Origin: Sabulitectum sp964604135
GTDB taxonomy: Bacteria > Fermentibacterota > Fermentibacteria > Fermentibacterales > JCC-6
NCBI GenBank assembly: GCA_964604135.1
Contig: CAZRXU010000053.1
Span: 1 to 16,962 of the forward strand
Direction of reading: 5' to 3'
Length of the DNA stretch: 16,962 bases
In this document: positions 1 to 7,749 of the stretch, piece after piece
Numbering within the stretch: the stretch's first letter is position 1
How the letters are laid out: the number at the start of each line of letters is the position of its first letter
Program-made: the position numbers and the translations under genes
The notes under the pieces: generated by a model
Seen by the model: only the letters and a program-made list of their open reading frames with translations
Told to the model about the DNA's origin: nothing
Databases searched by the model: none

Positions 1-257
1 ATTCCTACCTCGCGATCCATCTGTCCTCTGTTTGCTCCAGCCCTGTAACCAAGAATACCGCTGAGCAACCCCCCTGCAGGGCCTGCTATCATCCAGAATA
101 AGCCTAGCCATTTTGGAGCAAAATCAATGAGGGAAAAACCCGCCATTAGAATTATGCCCCAGACAACATATATGGATGCCGGGGAAATTGAGTTGTCAGA
201 CTTTGCCACCAGGTCTTTTACGTACCCGATATCTGATTCGATTTTGCTGTTAGTCAT
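1..257 (-). CDS. Small membrane protein, partial (C-terminus off the window)
   Basis: The 85 visible codons begin at an ATG (complement of 255-257) with a strong GGAGGAG ribosome site 3-10 nt upstream. The start reads MTNSKIESDIGYVKDLVAKS, a soluble head of about 27 residues. Two hydrophobic segments follow, at about residues 28-46 and 50-72, separated by a short loop (DFAPKW), and then a charged stretch ending RGQMDRE. From memory, this SPASIY...W...GF..IDFAP...G.F pattern resembles short membrane proteins encoded beside winged-helix (PF13601-type) repressors, which would suit the palindromes in its promoter. No catalytic residues are visible and the function is unknown. A partner regulator, if present, would lie beyond base 1. 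Confidence 0.75.
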   Translation of the reverse strand, partial: MTNSKIESDIGYVKDLVAKSDNSISPASIYVVWGIILMAGFSLIDFAPKWLGLFWMIAGPAGGLLSGILGYRAGANRGQMDREVG

Positions 258-277
258 ATTCTCCTCCTTTGTGTTTT

Positions 278-301
278 TAGAGTACTCTAATTTATAGAGT
301 A
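278..301. promoter_or_regulatory. Probable operator: overlapping TAGAGTA palindromes
   Basis: TAGAGTACTCTA at 278-289 is a perfect 12-nt palindrome. Its right half (ACTCTA, 284-289) also forms an inverted repeat with TAGAGT at 295-300 across ATTTA. TAGAGTA therefore occurs at 278-284 and again at 295-301, 17 nt apart. The array covers the -10 element and the likely transcription start of the promoter at 291-319, the usual position of a repressor site. The regulator is not in this window. Confidence 0.6.
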
Positions 302-319
302 TATGCGTGTCGCTGTCAA
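291..319 (-). promoter_or_regulatory. Sigma70-type promoter of the small membrane protein
   Basis: Read on the minus strand, TTGACA (complement of 314-319) and TATAAA (complement of 291-296) are separated by exactly 17 nt, a near-perfect consensus. The -10 element lies 34-39 nt upstream of the ATG at 257. The -10 sits inside palindromic sequence, which suggests repression by a dimeric regulator. Confidence 0.75.
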
Positions 320-337
320 GAGTAGCGAATTTACCTA

Positions 338-952
338 CTAGATCTGTTTAACTGCTGTAATGTTCAGCCAGATGGTTTCTGTACGGTGAAGGCCATCGGC
401 GCTGTCTGCAGCATTCTTTACCTTCAAGCCGCAGTCTTCGATTTGCTGCAGCCACCAGGGTCTGTCTTTAAGGGTAAAAAGCCGGGGGTCATTAGCAGGC
501 TGTTTTTCGCGGGTGGTGCATACAGATATGAACAGCACACCACCAGGTGAAAGAACTCTTGATATCCAATTCAGAGTATCTGCAATATCACTCTCTGTAA
601 GGTGCATAAGAGTTGCTATGGAATAGATTCCGTCGTAGCAGCATTTCAATGATGTCAAATCGCTGGGGAGTTGAAGCAGCATAAGATGTTTGTCGAGCTC
701 AGGATGAATACGGGATGCTCTGGTAAGCATTGCATCACTGCCATCTGTAGCGGTGAAGGCTCGGAAACTGGAATTGTTGATGAGAAAGGCAGCATCTCTT
801 CCGGAACCGCAGCCTAACTCGAGAACATCACAGCACTTGTGTAAACAATCAAGCAGCTGTTTCTGCAGTATTGAAACATCTGTAGATTCGTACCTTGCTG
901 AAAGGGCTTCAGCATTTTGCGTGTACTGTACAAGAGTATAGTTTATGTTCAA
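338..952 (-). CDS. Class I SAM-dependent methyltransferase
   Basis: This 204-residue protein has the class I Rossmann methyltransferase core: motif I LELGCGSGRD at residues 44-53 for SAM binding, an acidic residue after beta-2 (TATDGSD, D70), a motif IV-like stretch YDGIYSIATLMHL at about 106-118, and the post-motif LSPGGVLFISV. The length is typical of stand-alone small-molecule methyltransferases of the Methyltransf_11/25 type. The start is TTG, and TTGA overlaps the stop codon of the upstream amidohydrolase by 4 nt, so translation is probably coupled and the pair forms one transcript. Nothing in the C-terminal half tells me the substrate. Pairing with an amidohydrolase suggests a small amide or amino-acid derivative, but that is inference only. 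Confidence 0.85.
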   Translation of the reverse strand: MNINYTLVQYTQNAEALSARYESTDVSILQKQLLDCLHKCCDVLELGCGSGRDAAFLINNSSFRAFTATDGSDAMLTRASRIHPELDKHLMLLQLPSDLTSLKCCYDGIYSIATLMHLTESDIADTLNWISRVLSPGGVLFISVCTTREKQPANDPRLFTLKDRPWWLQQIEDCGLKVKNAADSADGLHRTETIWLNITAVKQI

Positions 953-2064
953 GATTCAAGAGCCTTTTCAATTACTTCCATGTAAAGATCAACACCGGGA
1001 TGAATCAGTTCATCGGGAAAATCATAATCCGGTGTGTGAAGTGACGCAGTATTCAGACCTGCTCCAAGGCCGAACAGAGCACCGGAATACCTGCCGGTAA
1101 AATGTCCGAAGTCTTCCGACCAGGGAAATGGATTTCCCGGCTCAATACACTCAAGCCCCAGATATTCTGCTGACTGTGCAACAATGGCTGCAGACAGGTC
1201 AGAGTTAACCGCTGCCGGGAAAACATCAGTCCAGCTTACGCTGTACCTCAGACCTTCACTGTGTGCGATGTTCTTTATCCGCTTAACAACACTGTCAGAA
1301 AGTGTACCCAGCTCAATGTCTGTCGGTGCCCGAAGAGTAACCAGAATATCAGCATTCCCAGGGGAAGTTCCGAAGGCATTTCTGCCCATGTTCACATACA
1401 CAACAGTGGCAAAAACTCCTTCCCGATTTCCCTGAATACTCTCAAAATAATAGATAAGTGCAGCAACTGCTTTTGCAGGGCTTAATCCTTTACTGGGTTC
1501 GGCAGCATGTGAGCTGAACCCTGTAAGCCTTACTACAAGCCCTGCTGAAGCGCTTGAAAAGGTTCCAGGTCTTACTATTACTGACGCCACGGGAAATCCT
1601 GGAAGGTTGTGGAGGGCGAAACACATGTCAGGAGACCACCGCAGGTCATGTATGGTGCTTCCGGCTCCTGTGCCTGTTTCTTCCGAGGGCTGGAAGAGAA
1701 GAACGACAGTTCCTGTTGCTGGTCTTGAGTCTGAAAGAGATGACGCAACTCCGCACAATATGGCCATGTGTCCATCATGCCCGCACTTGTGTGAAACACC
1801 TTGATGCAGACTTCTGTACGGCAGTTCAGTATTTTCAGAAACAGGTAGAGCGTCCATCTCGCATCTCAGCAGAACTGTTTTACCAGGGGCCTTCCCGGAA
1901 AAAACAGCGACAATACCGTGCCCCCCCAGGTTGCCGGTAAGAGAATCCGGTTTAAGCTCACTGAGGAAACTGTGCAGAGTCTTTGATGTAAGCCGCTCTT
2001 TCCCGGAAAGTTCAGGGTGTCTGTGAAGTTCGTGCCTTAGCTCAATCAGTTTCTTTAAAGTCAC
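949..2064 (-). CDS. M20-family amidohydrolase / metallopeptidase (M20D type)
   Basis: This 371-residue, two-zinc hydrolase resembles IAA-amino-acid hydrolase, hippurate hydrolase and N-acyl amino acid amidohydrolases. Visible family motifs are RHELHRHPELSG (residues 10-21), CEMDALPV (68-75), HKCGHDGHM (92-100) with metal-ligand Cys94 and His96, FQPSEETGTGA (124-134) with the Glu pair at 128-129, ALHNLPG (150-156), the dimerisation-domain HAAEP (186-190), WSEDFGHF (315-322) and the terminal LHTPDYDFPDE. Length and motif order are complete. The start is GTG at 2064, with AAAGGA about 8 nt upstream. No signal peptide is seen, so it should be cytoplasmic. It is the first gene of a two-gene unit with the methyltransferase and is transcribed divergently from the large cyclase gene. 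Confidence 0.93.
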   Translation of the reverse strand: MTLKKLIELRHELHRHPELSGKERLTSKTLHSFLSELKPDSLTGNLGGHGIVAVFSGKAPGKTVLLRCEMDALPVSENTELPYRSLHQGVSHKCGHDGHMAILCGVASSLSDSRPATGTVVLLFQPSEETGTGAGSTIHDLRWSPDMCFALHNLPGFPVASVIVRPGTFSSASAGLVVRLTGFSSHAAEPSKGLSPAKAVAALIYYFESIQGNREGVFATVVYVNMGRNAFGTSPGNADILVTLRAPTDIELGTLSDSVVKRIKNIAHSEGLRYSVSWTDVFPAAVNSDLSAAIVAQSAEYLGLECIEPGNPFPWSEDFGHFTGRYSGALFGLGAGLNTASLHTPDYDFPDELIHPGVDLYMEVIEKALES

Positions 2065-2091
2065 GGAATATTCCTTTCATCATGACGTACA

Positions 2092-2097
2092 ATTATA
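2092..2097 (-). promoter_or_regulatory. Possible -10 element for the amidohydrolase gene
   Basis: The complement of 2092-2097 is TATAAT, a perfect -10 hexamer, 28 nt upstream of the GTG start at 2064. No good -35 hexamer lies 16-18 nt further upstream, so this is a weak call that would need an activator or an extended contact. Confidence 0.35.
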
Positions 2098-2136
2098 AAC
2101 CATGGAGAAGTTGGAACATGTTTGCGGCAGATTACC

Positions 2137-2166
2137 TTGACACAGTGGAACCGGCCTGCCTATTGT
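2137..2166 (+). promoter_or_regulatory. Sigma70-type promoter of the cyclase/ATPase gene
   Basis: TTGACA (2137-2142) and TATTGT (2161-2166) are 18 nt apart, ending 47 nt before the TTG start at 2214. An inverted repeat, GGCCTG (2153-2158) and CAGGCC (2170-2175), brackets the -10 element. It could be an operator or a leader hairpin. Confidence 0.6.
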
Positions 2167-2213
2167 CAACAGGCCAGCCGTGTTTGCTACGGGAGATTTT
2201 CTGAAAGGAACCT

Positions 2214-5200
2214 TTGAGCTACGCACCAATGTTTGTGATAGAAAAGATCCGGAAAGGTGAGGTTTCAGGAAGTTTCAACGGTGCGGTTCTTCTGGCTGAC
2301 ATAATAGGGTTCACATCCAGATTTGACAGAATGACTGGCCTTGGCGCAGAGGGTGCCGAGATTATATCAAGCGAAGTAAGCAATACCCTTTCGGCTGTCG
2401 TAGGGGTTTGTTCTGCCTTTGGAGGGTTTCCGGTTTCTTTTGCCGGTGATGCTGTTACTGTTGTATTTCCCGGTGGGCTGGAGGCTGCGAACTCCGCCAA
2501 CCGGAAAGTTCGTCTTATAAGCAGTGCAGACTTTCTGCCCCTTAGAAGTTCCGTTGGAGAAGGTCGCATTGTGTGGAATGCTGTACCTATGGAGGGCTGG
2601 ACATTTTACAGCTTTCAGGGATCGGCAGTAAGACAGGCTCTTGCCCTGGACTACAGCAATTCGGAAAAGCAGATATCCCTGCCGGCAGCGGAGGGCGAAT
2701 CATCCGCAATGGTTTCCGGTGACCTGCCATCGGAGAGCTTCATTTCAAGAGAGCTTTTTCCCGGGGAGATAAAGAACGAGTTCAGACAGGTCATCAACAT
2801 CTTCCTCTCTCTTGAAAACCGTGGTGGAGGTAACTGTCCCACAGAGTTTCAACATCTGGTTCTCGGTCTTGCCGAAGATATTGGAGGTTTTGTCTCTGGT
2901 CTTGAGGCAGGAAAAGACGGCTATCACATTCTTGTTGTTTTCGGTGCTCCTGTTTCAAATGAGGATGATTCGCAAAGAGCCGATTACTTTCTGCAACAGG
3001 TATTTGCTCTGTCAAACGGTCGTGTAAAAGCGGGAATAGCAATGGGGCTGGTTTTCAGTGGATTGCTGAAAACGCCCCTCCTTGAATCATATACAGTTTT
3101 GGGGCCTTCGGTTAACCTTGCTGCCCGTCTTCACAGTGTTGCAGGGTGGAATTCGGTGTACAGTGGGCCTGTGTTCAACCGTGTTTCCCGTTTGAAACTC
3201 CGTCGAACGAAAGAAATTGCCCTGAAGGGAATAGCTCTTCCTGTTCAGGCAACGGTTATTTCTCCGTGGCAGAGAAGAGCAGAGTCAACAGATCCGGTTC
3301 CTCCATTGATAGAGAGAGATTTGCTGCTGGCAAAGTTCGAAACAAAGCTTAAGGAAGATGGGGTGCAACTGCTTATTACCGGGGTTTCAGGAATAGGAAA
3401 AACCAGATTTGCTGAGGAATTGTGTACACGAATGAAAGGTGTGTACATCCTTCCTGTTCGCAGTGAAGGCATGTCCGGTGAGGGTTCCGGTATACATTCC
3501 AGGTGGCTGGGAGAATGGATGGGGTTTGATACGGTAGAAGGCGGGCTTGTATCGTTCCGGGAAAAACTCTACAGTTTTATTGGTCTTCTTGAAGATCAGG
3601 GCAGTTCCGCAGCCAGGGAATGTGCCGACGAGCTGCTGAGAGCAGAATCTGTTCTTGCTGCCATGGCTGGTTTTCAGTGGGAAAAATCGCTTTATCAGGG
3701 GCTCGACCCCAGGGGCAGATTTCAGAACACGGTTTCGGTAACTTCTGCGTTTATAAAAGGGCACTGTCTGTTGCACAGAACCGTAATGGTCTTCGATGAT
3801 ATACAGTGGCTGGACGGGGATTCAGTAATGCTTCTTGCTGCCGTTCTGAAGGAATTGGAATTAAGCAGGCCTGCTGTTCTTCTTATTGCCAGGCCCGGGC
3901 TGAACCAGACTGTAGATGAACTGGGTCTTACTCCTGAAGAAACTGGTCTGCCTGCTCTTTCCCGGCAGGGATGCCGAAGTTTTCTGCAGTGGAGCTTAAG
4001 CAGAGAGCCTTCAGAAAAGCTGCTGAATTGGTTTCAGGCACGAACTGAAGGCATACCCTTTTTCATGGAGCAGTATGCCATGATGCTTACTTCGTCTTCT
4101 GATCCACCTGATGTAGAGAGTTTTCCTGGAAGTATTCACGCGCTTCTCGTAGCAAGGCTGGACAGACTTAATTCGGATCTTAAAGAGGCAGTACTTACAG
4201 CCAGTGTTCTTGGAAGAGTGTTTGATCCGGGAGTTCTGCGTGGTTTAATGAAAGAAATTGGCCTGAACAGTGTTCTTCGCAGCGGAGAGGCTGAAAGGGT
4301 GTGGGAGCACACAGCAGACGGCTTGTACAGCTTTGTTCATGTTCTTCTTCAGGAGGCGGCTTACAATCTTCAGCTTCATTCGGAGAGAAAAATACTTCAC
4401 ATGAAAGCCGCAGAAATAATGCAAAGCATGTGGTCTTCTCTACCGGAAAAGGCAAGAAGCATAGCCTGGCACCTGGAAAAATCTGGTCAGTATGAGGAAG
4501 CTGCATCACAGTACTTTACGGCAGGGAAATACTCGTATTCAAGAAGACTGATTACCTCCTGTCAGGAGCAGATAAGAAAGGTTCTTGAGTTGTCGAAGGA
4601 TGTTTCAACCAGGCTGGATGCACATGAAATGATCTATGAACTTCATGTTTCAACAGGGAATCTGGATCTTGCCGGGAAAGCCATAGAGTCGGCATCCAGG
4701 GAAAACCTAGTGCCAGATGGTTGGGCACGGGTTCAGCTGATGAGGGCTAACCTTGCCACCAACATCGGCAAATCTCATGAGGCAGAGACCCTGTTGGAGG
4801 GAATTGAAATAGCTAACCCTGAACTACGGGCTGAAGTGCTTAACCTTAGAGGCCGCATACTTATGCTTCAGGCAAGAACAGAGGAGGCGATGGATCTTCT
4901 GCTCGGCGTATACGAGGAGTTCAAGGATGGAACAGATGAACAAAAGCTGCTTGCTGCGAAAGCACTGGGAAACGCTTCTGGCTGCATGCTTCGACTGGAT
5001 ATGAGAAAACAGGCGGAAAAACCGCTGAAGCAGGTTCTGTCCTATGCTGTGAGAACAGGTAATCTTGTTATGGAAACTCTTTCCGTGGGTAATCTGGCTC
5101 TGGTTTATAAATACCTTCCCGGCAGGCAGAAAGATGCCATCAGCATGACAAGAAGGCACCTTGAATTGGCTAAGAGAACGGGAAGCCGTCTGCTGGAACT

Positions 5201-5825
5201 TCAGGCAATTGGAAACCTGGGCTCGCTTCTGGAAAGAGAGGCTTCCACGCCGGAGGTATTTGAACTGCTTGAAAGTGCAGTGGAACTGTCGCGTAAATAC
5301 GGTGGTCTGGAGGCTCTTTCCATCTCTCTTGCCAATCTGGGGCGGGCTTTTCAGCGGGTGGGAAAACTGGAAAAGGCTCTGGAGCTGATGAAGGCATCGC
5401 TGGCTGTCTGCGAAGAACATGGAATTGACCTGCATCGTATTGATTACGCATTTGAAGTAGCTCATGTTTTACTTGATCTGGGCAGGCTTGATGAGGCGGA
5501 AAATCTGTTTTCAGAAACAAGCAACAGACCTGGAATTGAAACCTACAATTACAGCATTACCTGGTACAAAGGCAAGCTTTTAAGGCTTCAGGGGAAGCGT
5601 GAGCAATCGCGAAAAATACTCACCGAGGGATTGAAGTTAATCGAATCTCCAGAGCTGAAATTCAAACTGCTGGAGCAGTTGTACATGCTTACAGAAGATA
5701 AGAAAACCCTTGAAGAATGCCTGAAGTATGGTGAACAAATGCAGAGATCTGCCCCGAGGTGGTATTTCGAAACAGTTCTTGATAAGCTCCGAAAAATGGC
5801 AGGCAGCACAAAAACGGAAAAATAG
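2214..5825 (+). CDS. Soluble-adenylyl-cyclase-like protein: tandem class III cyclase domains, ATPase and TPRs
   Basis: At 1203 residues, the order is cyclase domain 1 (about 20-145), cyclase domain 2 (about 190-325), an AAA_16/STAND-like P-loop ATPase (about 365-600; Walker A GVSGIGKT 390-397, Walker B VMVFDD 524-529), then helical TPR repeats from about 745 to 1190. This is the architecture of mammalian ADCY10 and of many bacterial cyclase-ATPase-TPR proteins. Domain 1 carries the two metal aspartates, D29 (ADIIGF) and D79 (FAGD). Domain 2 carries an adenine-site-like K234 and T294, plus N301 and R305 (VNLAAR). One complete active site across the C1/C2 interface is therefore predicted, with ATP as substrate and cAMP as product. 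No signal peptide or membrane helix is seen, so it should be cytosolic. I keep the TTG start because AAAGGA lies just upstream; the next in-frame ATG, 15 nt later, has poorer spacing. Confidence 0.9.
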   Translation: MSYAPMFVIEKIRKGEVSGSFNGAVLLADIIGFTSRFDRMTGLGAEGAEIISSEVSNTLSAVVGVCSAFGGFPVSFAGDAVTVVFPGGLEAANSANRKVRLISSADFLPLRSSVGEGRIVWNAVPMEGWTFYSFQGSAVRQALALDYSNSEKQISLPAAEGESSAMVSGDLPSESFISRELFPGEIKNEFRQVINIFLSLENRGGGNCPTEFQHLVLGLAEDIGGFVSGLEAGKDGYHILVVFGAPVSNEDDSQRADYFLQQVFALSNGRVKAGIAMGLVFSGLLKTPLLESYTVLGPSVNLAARLHSVAGWNSVYSGPVFNRVSRLKLRRTKEIALKGIALPVQATVISPWQRRAESTDPVPPLIERDLLLAKFETKLKEDGVQLLITGVSGIGKTRFAEELCTRMKGVYILPVRSEGMSGEGSGIHSRWLGEWMGFDTVEGGLVSFREKLYSFIGLLEDQGSSAARECADELLRAESVLAAMAGFQWEKSLYQGLDPRGRFQNTVSVTSAFIKGHCLLHRTVMVFDDIQWLDGDSVMLLAAVLKELELSRPAVLLIARPGLNQTVDELGLTPEETGLPALSRQGCRSFLQWSLSREPSEKLLNWFQARTEGIPFFMEQYAMMLTSSSDPPDVESFPGSIHALLVARLDRLNSDLKEAVLTASVLGRVFDPGVLRGLMKEIGLNSVLRSGEAERVWEHTADGLYSFVHVLLQEAAYNLQLHSERKILHMKAAEIMQSMWSSLPEKARSIAWHLEKSGQYEEAASQYFTAGKYSYSRRLITSCQEQIRKVLELSKDVSTRLDAHEMIYELHVSTGNLDLAGKAIESASRENLVPDGWARVQLMRANLATNIGKSHEAETLLEGIEIANPELRAEVLNLRGRILMLQARTEEAMDLLLGVYEEFKDGTDEQKLLAAKALGNASGCMLRLDMRKQAEKPLKQVLSYAVRTGNLVMETLSVGNLALVYKYLPGRQKDAISMTRRHLELAKRTGSRLLELQAIGNLGSLLEREASTPEVFELLESAVELSRKYGGLEALSISLANLGRAFQRVGKLEKALELMKASLAVCEEHGIDLHRIDYAFEVAHVLLDLGRLDEAENLFSETSNRPGIETYNYSITWYKGKLLRLQGKREQSRKILTEGLKLIESPELKFKLLEQLYMLTEDKKTLEECLKYGEQMQRSAPRWYFETVLDKLRKMAGSTKTEK

Positions 5826-5877
5826 GCATATAGAGTGTTCAGAATCATGGAAGCCGGATTCAGTGCCCTGCAACAGT

Positions 5878-5906
5878 TTGACCGGTGCGCCGGCAGTCGT
5901 TATGAT
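5878..5906 (+). promoter_or_regulatory. Sigma70-type promoter of the GGDEF gene
   Basis: TTGACC (5878-5883), a 17-nt spacer, then TATGAT (5901-5906), 57 nt before the GTG start at 5963. The rest of the 137-nt gap after the cyclase gene shows no obvious terminator, so read-through from upstream is also possible. Confidence 0.6.
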
Positions 5907-5962
5907 TTTCCGGACACAGGTTACAGCGTTAAGCAGTGAATTAGAGATTTGGGGGAAAGCTG

Positions 5963-7744
5963 GTGGTACTCAACGCAGGGAAGGAATTGCATCGGATTTC
6001 CCAGGTTGAAGAGCTTCTTGAAACTGCTGAAGGTGTACTGAAGGTTGATCTTCTAAATGAACTGGCAGCGCTGGTTCTGCAGGGCAACAGGGAAAGAAGC
6101 GAAAACATCAGCTTTCAGGCTCTACAGCTTTCAGAAGCAAGCGGTTACCTATCGGGAAGAGCTGCAGCTCTTTTCGGGTTGGGTGAGGTGGCAAGGCTCA
6201 ATGGAGATTACCACCATTCCCTTGAAAACTACTCTTCTGCACTGGCTGCTTTCGGTTCGTCCGGTGATCCCATACAGGTTGGTCGGTGTTACAGAAGGCT
6301 TGGAGATGTGCAGTTTTACGTAAACAATCTCAGCCTTTCTCTGAAACACTACCTCAGTGCCCTGAGTATTTTTGAAGATGCGGCAGAAAACAACGGTTCG
6401 TCCGTGGCAAAGCTGAACTGCGGCCACCTTATGGCAACAATAGGGAATGTACTGAAAGATTCCGGAGATCTTGAAAGCTCTCTTGATTACTACAATCGGT
6501 GTCAGTCCATCTATATGCGTGAAGGTTTCACAGTGGGTATGCCCGGTATTCTTTACAATATCGGGGATATTTTTCAATGTCAGGGTAGTATGGATCAGGC
6601 TCTTGGCATGTTCAGCAGAGCTCTTGAAGAGGCTGAACAAACGGAGGACAACTACCTTGCTTCCCTGGCTCTCAGTAGCATCGGGTCGGTATATATGGCC
6701 AGAGATGATCTGGAAATTGCAGCTGCCCACTTTAAGAAGTCTATTGTTCTTGCCGAGAAACTTGGCAGGAAGAGGGGTATTCTTTCCGTAACGTTAAAGC
6801 TTACACAGCTGAACAGAATGCAGGGGGATCTGAAACAGGCCCTCGCGTTTTCAAGAACAGGTGAAAAGCTTGCAGCAGAACTGGAAGACAAGAAAGACCT
6901 TGCAGATATTTTTAGGGAGAGGGCTCTTATCTACAAGGGCATGCGGAAGTACAAACTGGCATTCGAGACCAGTCTGGCATTTCAGGCACTTCGGGAGAAG
7001 TTTCTTTCCGAGAAGCGGATCCACGAGCTGGATATACTCAGAATAAGATATGAAACAGAAGCAAAGGAACTTGAAATTGGTCGGTTAAAGAGTGAGAGAA
7101 CTGTACAGCGAAGGATGACAACAGGAGCTTTAACCGGGTTGCTTTTTGCCGGGGTTTCCCTTGTGCTGGCCATCCGAAATGTCCGTTTCAGAATAAAAGC
7201 AAACAGGGAGCTTGCCAGCGCTTACTCCCAAGCAGAGAAGCTGTCTCAGATTGATTCCCTTACAGGGCTGGCTAACAGAAGAGCAATGATGGAGAGTCTC
7301 AACTCGGAACAGGCACGCTCGGCAAGAACCGGTAGAAGTTTCAGCCTTATCATGGCAGATATAGATAAGTTCAAACAGGTAAATGATCGCTACGGGCATG
7401 CCTGTGGAGATGAAGTATTGGTTAAGATTTCTAAAAAACTTCAAGAGGCATTCAGAAAGCAGGACATGATCTCACGCTGGGGAGGGGAGGAGTTTCTGAT
7501 TCTTCTTCCTGAAACATTCCATCAGGACGCAGTAAGAGTTGCAGAGAAAACAAGAGTTTTTATGGCTGAAACACCTGTTTTATGGAAAGGCAGATCTCTA
7601 AGCATAACTTTGACATTCGGTGTTTCAGAAGGAGGCGGTATTCCCGTTGACGATGCGGTTCGAATGGCTGACAAGGCCTTGTACAAAGGCAAGCGCAACG
7701 GAAGGAACCGGGTGGAATTCCAGTTGACAAACACTACTGGGTAA
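5963..7744 (+). CDS. TPR / membrane helix / GGDEF diguanylate cyclase
   Basis: This 593-residue protein makes c-di-GMP from two GTP. TPR-type helical repeats fill about residues 15-345 (for example LFGLGEVARLNGDYHHSLENY at 70-90). A helical, probably coiled-coil linker spans 345-384. One hydrophobic helix (about 386-404) follows, a second short helix, and then the GGDEF domain (about 425-587). The active-site signature is GGEEF at 507-511, with metal aspartate D466 in MADIDKFKQVND. RKQD (498-501) sits exactly five residues before GGEEF, so the RxxD inhibitory I-site is intact and product feedback is expected. The start is GTG preceded by GGGGGA. An in-frame stop at 5942 prevents extension, so there is no N-terminal signal peptide. 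The stop lies 5 nt from the stop of the convergent lipoprotein gene. Confidence 0.93.
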   Translation: MVLNAGKELHRISQVEELLETAEGVLKVDLLNELAALVLQGNRERSENISFQALQLSEASGYLSGRAAALFGLGEVARLNGDYHHSLENYSSALAAFGSSGDPIQVGRCYRRLGDVQFYVNNLSLSLKHYLSALSIFEDAAENNGSSVAKLNCGHLMATIGNVLKDSGDLESSLDYYNRCQSIYMREGFTVGMPGILYNIGDIFQCQGSMDQALGMFSRALEEAEQTEDNYLASLALSSIGSVYMARDDLEIAAAHFKKSIVLAEKLGRKRGILSVTLKLTQLNRMQGDLKQALAFSRTGEKLAAELEDKKDLADIFRERALIYKGMRKYKLAFETSLAFQALREKFLSEKRIHELDILRIRYETEAKELEIGRLKSERTVQRRMTTGALTGLLFAGVSLVLAIRNVRFRIKANRELASAYSQAEKLSQIDSLTGLANRRAMMESLNSEQARSARTGRSFSLIMADIDKFKQVNDRYGHACGDEVLVKISKKLQEAFRKQDMISRWGGEEFLILLPETFHQDAVRVAEKTRVFMAETPVLWKGRSLSITLTFGVSEGGGIPVDDAVRMADKALYKGKRNGRNRVEFQLTNTTG

Positions 7745-7749
7745 GTGTT

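Noticed and set aside
1921..1927. C7 run in the amidohydrolase gene as a phase-variation tract
   Set aside because: It encodes conserved-looking LGGHG in a complete, in-frame enzyme; seven bases is short and there is no sign of variation.
4824..5465. A 213-residue minus-strand open frame within the cyclase TPR region
   Set aside because: It is Ser/Cys/Gln-rich with no domain pattern and lies antisense to a well-supported TPR region.
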